Part shown: in pieces, positions 60,665 to 64,000 of the stretch
Layout of the letters: every line of letters starts with the position of its first letter
How positions within the stretch are numbered: position 1 is the first letter of the stretch
Assembly: GCF_021532275.1 (NCBI RefSeq)
Contig: NZ_JACBOT010000029.1
Location: 62,001 to 126,000 of the forward strand
Origin: Brevibacterium sp. UCMA 11754
GTDB taxonomy: Bacteria; Actinomycetota; Actinomycetes; Actinomycetales; Brevibacteriaceae
Length of the DNA stretch: 64,000 nucleotides
Direction of reading: 5' to 3'
Position numbers and translations under genes: made by a program
The notes under the pieces: generated by a model
Databases searched by the model: none
What the model saw: only the letters and a program-made list of their open reading frames with translations
Told to the model about the DNA's origin: nothing

Positions 60665-61984
60665 TCATCCCAGCCGGCCCCGGGTCTCCGGGAGGCGGGT
60701 GATGAAGATGAGGACGAGGACGATCACGGCGCAGATGGTCATGTAGTAACCGGGAGCGGTGTTGACTCCGGTGATGTCGACGAGCCAGGTGCCGACGAAC
60801 GGAGCGGTTCCGCCGAGGACGGCGTAGGAGACGTTGTAGCTGATCGCTGCCGAGGTGAACCGGGTCTTCGTTGAGAAGCGTTCGCAGAAGAAGGTGTAGC
60901 AGCCTCCGCCGTAGCAGCACAGGGAGATGACGAAGATCGTCTGCCCGAGGAACGCCAGGCCCATATTTCCGCTGGTCACCAACCCGAAGGCGGGAACAGA
61001 GGTGACGGCCAGAAGGATGGAGCCTGCGATGAGCATCGGCTTGCGCCCGACCCGATCTCCTATGGCTCCGGCGATGGGCAGGAAGATCGTATAGCTGGCC
61101 ATGGCGATGGCGTTCGTCAGCAGCGACTGTTCGCGAGTGAGGTCGCCGGTGGTCTGGATGTAGGTGACGAAGTAGGCGGAGAGCATGTAGAAGCCCAGGG
61201 CGGTCAATCCCAGGACGAAGAAGACCTGGAGCATTCCCACCGAGTTCTCGCGGAAGGAGTCGCGGATGGGGCTGAATTCCTTGGGGCGTTCGGCCGCGGT
61301 CTTCTTGAAGAGTTCGGACTCGTCGGTGCGCGAGCGGATCCAGAGACCGACAGCTGAGAGCGGCAGAGCCAGGAGGAAGGGGATCCGCCAGCCCCAGGAG
61401 TCGAAGGAGGCATCGCTCATCACCGTCGAGAGCAGCAGGATGAGGCCGCCGGCGAAGACCGAGGGTAGTGCGGTGGCTGCCAGGGTGATGTTGATCCACA
61501 GGCCGCGCTTGCCTACCGGTGCGTGTTCGTAGACGAAGGAGGGTCCGCCGACCGATTCGCCGCCGGCGGAGAAGCCCTGGCCCAGGCGGGCGAGGATGAG
61601 CAGGATGGGTGCGAACCAGCCGATCTGGTCGAAGCCGGGCAGTACGCCGATGAGGGCGGTGCAGATCCCGACGAGGAAGATCGTGATGGTCAAGGTCTTG
61701 CGCCTGCCGACCTTGTCACCGAGGGCACCGAAGAACAGTCCACCCAGCGGCCGCATGACGAAGGCGACGCCGAAGGTGGCGAAGATGACGAGCAGACCAG
61801 TGACCTTGTCGCCGTTGGGGAAGAAGTACTCGGAGAGGATGACGGCCGAGAGCCCGTAGAGCGTGAAGTCGTAGAACTCGACGAACTGGCCGATGCTGCC
61901 GCCGACGAGAACCTTCTTCTGCATGCTCGTGGTCTTGCCGGTGTGTTTCGGTTGTGTCTTCGGCGTCGCAGGTGTCGCGGACAT
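60665..61984 (-). CDS. MFS transporter of the metabolite:H+ symporter (MHS) family
   Basis: 439 residues, twelve transmembrane segments. MHS features: GGSIGQFVEFYDFTLYG near residue 29, RPLGGLFFGALGDKVGRRKT near 77, RLGQGFSAGGESVGG near 130 and the repeat motif GDRVGRKP near 310. The family imports organic acids, proline/betaine, shikimate or aromatic acids with protons. It is the first gene of the minus-strand run ending with the amidases, and follows the LysR gene, with a candidate operator at 62046-62065. Substrate presumably the amide/ureide degraded by the downstream enzymes (inference). Confidence 0.9.
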   Translation of the reverse strand: MSATPATPKTQPKHTGKTTSMQKKVLVGGSIGQFVEFYDFTLYGLSAVILSEYFFPNGDKVTGLLVIFATFGVAFVMRPLGGLFFGALGDKVGRRKTLTITIFLVGICTALIGVLPGFDQIGWFAPILLILARLGQGFSAGGESVGGPSFVYEHAPVGKRGLWINITLAATALPSVFAGGLILLLSTVMSDASFDSWGWRIPFLLALPLSAVGLWIRSRTDESELFKKTAAERPKEFSPIRDSFRENSVGMLQVFFVLGLTALGFYMLSAYFVTYIQTTGDLTREQSLLTNAIAMASYTIFLPIAGAIGDRVGRKPMLIAGSILLAVTSVPAFGLVTSGNMGLAFLGQTIFVISLCCYGGGCYTFFCERFSTKTRFTSAAISYNVSYAVLGGTAPFVGTWLVDITGVNTAPGYYMTICAVIVLVLIFITRLPETRGRLG

Positions 61985-62045
61985 AGAAGCTCCCTTGCCT
62001 AGTCCTCAGGTGTGGGAACCATTGTTGCCTGCCACCAGAAATCAG

Positions 62046-62065
62046 TCCAACAGATACTAGTTGGA
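62046..62065 (-). promoter_or_regulatory. inverted repeat before the MHS permease
   Basis: TCCAAC-AGATACTA-GTTGGA: perfect 6-bp arms, eight-base spacer, 62-81 bp upstream of the permease start and just downstream of the LysR gene. Plausible LysR-type site or overlapping promoter. Confidence 0.5.
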
Positions 62066-62082
62066 TCAGGCATCAGCTCAAT

Positions 62083-63009
62083 CTATGAGCCTGCGGCTGC
62101 GGGTCCCAGGATTTCGCGGGTCAGTTCGTTGAAGGCGCGTGCGCGCTTGCTCAAACGCACTTCCTTGGGCCACACCATGGACAGGTCGATGCTCGGGAAA
62201 TCGTCGAGCAGCGGTACGTCGACCGTCATCGACCCGATGTACGTTCCCGAGGACACGCTCTGGCTCAGCAGCGAATACCCGTGGCCCATCGCGACGAACG
62301 ACCGGACCGTCTCGTAGCCCGCGAAGCTGTGCCGCACCCTCGGCACGATGCCGGCGATGCGGAAGAGCTCATCGTAGTACTGACGGGAGAACGGCAGATC
62401 GAGCTGCACGTAGTCTTCGTCGGCGAGCTCACGCAGATGGACCGGACGCGGTCCCTCCGCTCCCCCAGCGAGGCGGTGATCGAGAGAGACGAGTGCGTGC
62501 GGTTCGACGACGTCGACGAGGAATGAATCGAATCGGTCGGTCAGTCCCAGCGTATAGGTCAGTGCGATGTCGCAGACTCCGGCGATGACCGCTGTCTGCA
62601 GTTCGTGGAGGTCGGCCTCGAAGTAATTGACTCTCACGTCGGGGTAGCGTTTTTCGAACTCCGCGTGGATGAGCGGCAGTCGGGTCGGGGCGATGGGTGA
62701 GAAGACCCCGACCGTGAGGTTTCCGCTCAGCGACTGGGCCAGTCCGTGCGCGGTCTCCCCCAGTGCGTCGGAAGATTCGAGGAATGGATTGACTTCGAAG
62801 AGAAAACGCCTGCCTGCTGGTGAGAGAACCACGGAGCGGTTCTTCTGCCGGATGAACAGGTCGATGCCCAGGGTCCTCTCGAGCTGAGCCATGGCTGTCG
62901 AGATCGCCGACTGGGTGACGTTGAGATGCTTGGCCGCCTCCGTCATGTTCTCGCGGCGGGCAACCTCTTGGAAGTACCGGAGTTGAACGAGGGTGAAGTC
63001 GAGGGCCAT
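62083..63009 (-). CDS. LysR-family transcriptional regulator
   Basis: 308 residues: N-terminal helix-turn-helix (LVQLRYFQEVARRENMTEAA, then VTQSAISTAMAQLERTLG) and a LysR substrate-binding domain (LTVGVFSPIAPTRLPLIHAEF near residue 97). Same direction as the MHS permease and amidase genes, 98 bp upstream of the permease; most likely their activator, sensing the substrate or an intermediate. Divergent from lgt, with 77 bp between the starts. Confidence 0.92.
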   Translation of the reverse strand: MALDFTLVQLRYFQEVARRENMTEAAKHLNVTQSAISTAMAQLERTLGIDLFIRQKNRSVVLSPAGRRFLFEVNPFLESSDALGETAHGLAQSLSGNLTVGVFSPIAPTRLPLIHAEFEKRYPDVRVNYFEADLHELQTAVIAGVCDIALTYTLGLTDRFDSFLVDVVEPHALVSLDHRLAGGAEGPRPVHLRELADEDYVQLDLPFSRQYYDELFRIAGIVPRVRHSFAGYETVRSFVAMGHGYSLLSQSVSSGTYIGSMTVDVPLLDDFPSIDLSMVWPKEVRLSKRARAFNELTREILGPAAAGS

Positions 63010-63086
63010 AGTTCACATCTTCCCATGAGCAAGCTGCGGAGGTCGCTCAACTGTCGGTCTGAGGGGGTTGGAAATAGACTGACCAC

Positions 63087-64000
63087 GTGCTTGCCTTTTC
63101 AGCGGTCAATGACCTGCCCACGCTGCCCCATGATGTCCTGGCCTCCATTCCGAGCCCGAGTGTCTCCAGCTTCTCGCTGGGCCCTCTGACGATCCACTTC
63201 TATGCGCTGTGCATCCTCGCCGGAATCGTCATCGCCATCGTGCTGACCAATCACCGTCTGACCAAGCGCGGAGTCGAGGAATGGCAGGTCCTCGACATTG
63301 CAACTCTGGCCGTCCCGATGGCCATCATCGGAGCCAGGATCTATCACGTCATCACGCACTACACGGACTACTTCGGCCCTGGTCGCAATCCGTGGAACCC
63401 CTTTGAGCCGGGCTCCGTGTGGGCGATCTGGGAGGGTGGAATCGCCATCTTCGGATCGTTGATCGGCGGAACCTTGGGCGCGCTGATCATGTGCCGCCGA
63501 CTCAACATCAAGCTGACGGCACTCCTCGACGCCATCGCCCCGGGACTCATTCTCGCCCAGGCCTGTGGACGCTTCGGCAACTGGTTCAATCAGGAGCTCT
63601 TCGGTCAGCCGACGACTCTGCCCTGGGGTCTGGAGATCGACCCGCACAATCCGGCCTTCCCTCCCGGACTGCCCGTCGACACCCTCTTCCACCCGACGTT
63701 CCTCTACGAAGTCATCTGGAACAGCCTCGGCGCCCTGGTTCTGCTGTGGCTGGGACGCCACCTGTTCTTCCAGTGGGGACGCCTCTTCGGCATGTACCTC
63801 GTCTGGTACGGCGCCGGCCGCATCGTGTGGGAATCCATCCGCCTCGACCCCAGCTTCGTCGTCCTGGGTCTGCGCACCAATGTGTGGGCAGCGATCGGTG
63901 CGGTGGCCCTCGGTGTCCTCATCATCGGTGTGCAGCGACTGCGCCACCCTGAACCCGAAGAGTCACCCTTCGTCAATGACCGGAAACCCGAGGCCGAAAC
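63087..64000 (+). CDS. lgt: prolipoprotein diacylglyceryl transferase (3' end outside window)
   Basis: 304 codons from a GTG at 63087 to the right edge, no stop reached. Lgt transfers diacylglycerol from phosphatidylglycerol to the lipobox Cys of prolipoproteins, in the cytoplasmic membrane. Markers: FYALCILAGIVIAI, GARIYHVITHY near residue 80, WEGGIAIFGSLIGG near 116, the signature QACGRFGNWFNQELFG near 154 (catalytic region Arg/Asn) and FHPTFLYEVIWN near 195, YGAGRIVWESIRLD near 240. The C-terminus past residue 285 is acidic and polar, as in actinobacteria. A housekeeping gene serving among others the lipoprotein at 22093. Confidence 0.93.
   Translation, partial: MLAFSAVNDLPTLPHDVLASIPSPSVSSFSLGPLTIHFYALCILAGIVIAIVLTNHRLTKRGVEEWQVLDIATLAVPMAIIGARIYHVITHYTDYFGPGRNPWNPFEPGSVWAIWEGGIAIFGSLIGGTLGALIMCRRLNIKLTALLDAIAPGLILAQACGRFGNWFNQELFGQPTTLPWGLEIDPHNPAFPPGLPVDTLFHPTFLYEVIWNSLGALVLLWLGRHLFFQWGRLFGMYLVWYGAGRIVWESIRLDPSFVVLGLRTNVWAAIGAVALGVLIIGVQRLRHPEPEESPFVNDRKPEAE

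Noticed and set aside
1-64000. tRNA, rRNA, CRISPR arrays, phage or transposase genes
   Set aside because: Searched by eye on both strands; no cloverleaf, repeat-spacer pattern or recombinase motif was recognised.

Overview
The window is 64 kb of high-GC bacterial chromosome with actinobacterial features: GTG and TTG starts are common, ribosome-binding sites are strong, genes sit in ATGA-coupled operons, there are many IclR/LysR/LacI/DeoR/GbsR regulators, and the chloramphenicol-exporter homologue is closest in my memory to the corynebacterial Cmx type. Brevibacterium or a close relative is my best guess; the genus is inference. I see no rRNA, tRNA, CRISPR array, integrase or transposase. Almost all genes are catabolic operons, each with its own importer and regulator. 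Housekeeping genes are limited to an rlmC-type rRNA methyltransferase, lgt (cut by the right edge) and a partial membrane protein at the left edge.

Layout: (1) 1-4.2 kb: a NCS2 permease with an internal deletion, a LacI regulator, a TSUP transporter and an amidohydrolase. The same operator (core CAAATCGATTTG) lies in front of the permease and the amidohydrolase. (2) 4.3-5.5 kb: rlmC. (3) 5.7-9.8 kb: LysR divergent from an operon of a CitMHS carrier and two AtuA-type proteins of unknown substrate. (4) 10.1-13.6 kb: a BCCT carrier, then a Cmx-like drug exporter with an attenuator-like leader, bracketed by two copies of a ~125 bp terminator repeat. (5) 13.6-20.0 kb: histidine utilisation (IclR, HutF, an M20 amidohydrolase, HutH, HutI). 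(6) 20.3-21.7 kb: a FAD oxidoreductase. (7) 22.1-32.6 kb: a nine-gene peptide import and degradation operon bracketed by two copies of another terminator repeat. (8) 32.8-40.0 kb: hutU, a membrane protein of unknown function, a CoA-transferase plus acyl-CoA dehydrogenase pair, and a NCS1 permease.

(9) 40.1-43.5 kb: a NhaC antiporter and a secreted lipase. (10) 43.9-55.3 kb: an acid-sugar type cluster with two Nramp-fold transporters lacking the metal motifs, a 2-hydroxyacid dehydrogenase, a DapA-family aldolase, an aldo/keto reductase, a fused DUF1537 kinase-PdxA protein, a DeoR regulator, a cytoplasmic sialidase-fold protein and a TSUP carrier. A repeated TTGCGC-N5-GCGCAA type operator ties these together. 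(11) 55.3-63.0 kb: DUF1345, two amidases, an M20 carbamoylase-type hydrolase, a MHS permease and a LysR regulator. (12) 63.1-64.0 kb: lgt.

Most interesting points: a palindrome TCCGA-N4-TCGGA in front of hutI, hutU, the CoA-transferase/acyl-CoA dehydrogenase pair and the NCS1 permease defines a putative extended hut regulon that may channel a saturated imidazole acid into urocanate. Two accessory cassettes (drug exporter; peptide operon) are each bounded by duplicated terminators, and the second appears to split the hut locus. The kinase-PdxA fusion keeps a perfect internal ribosome-binding site. All functions are from sequence reading alone; no searches were run.
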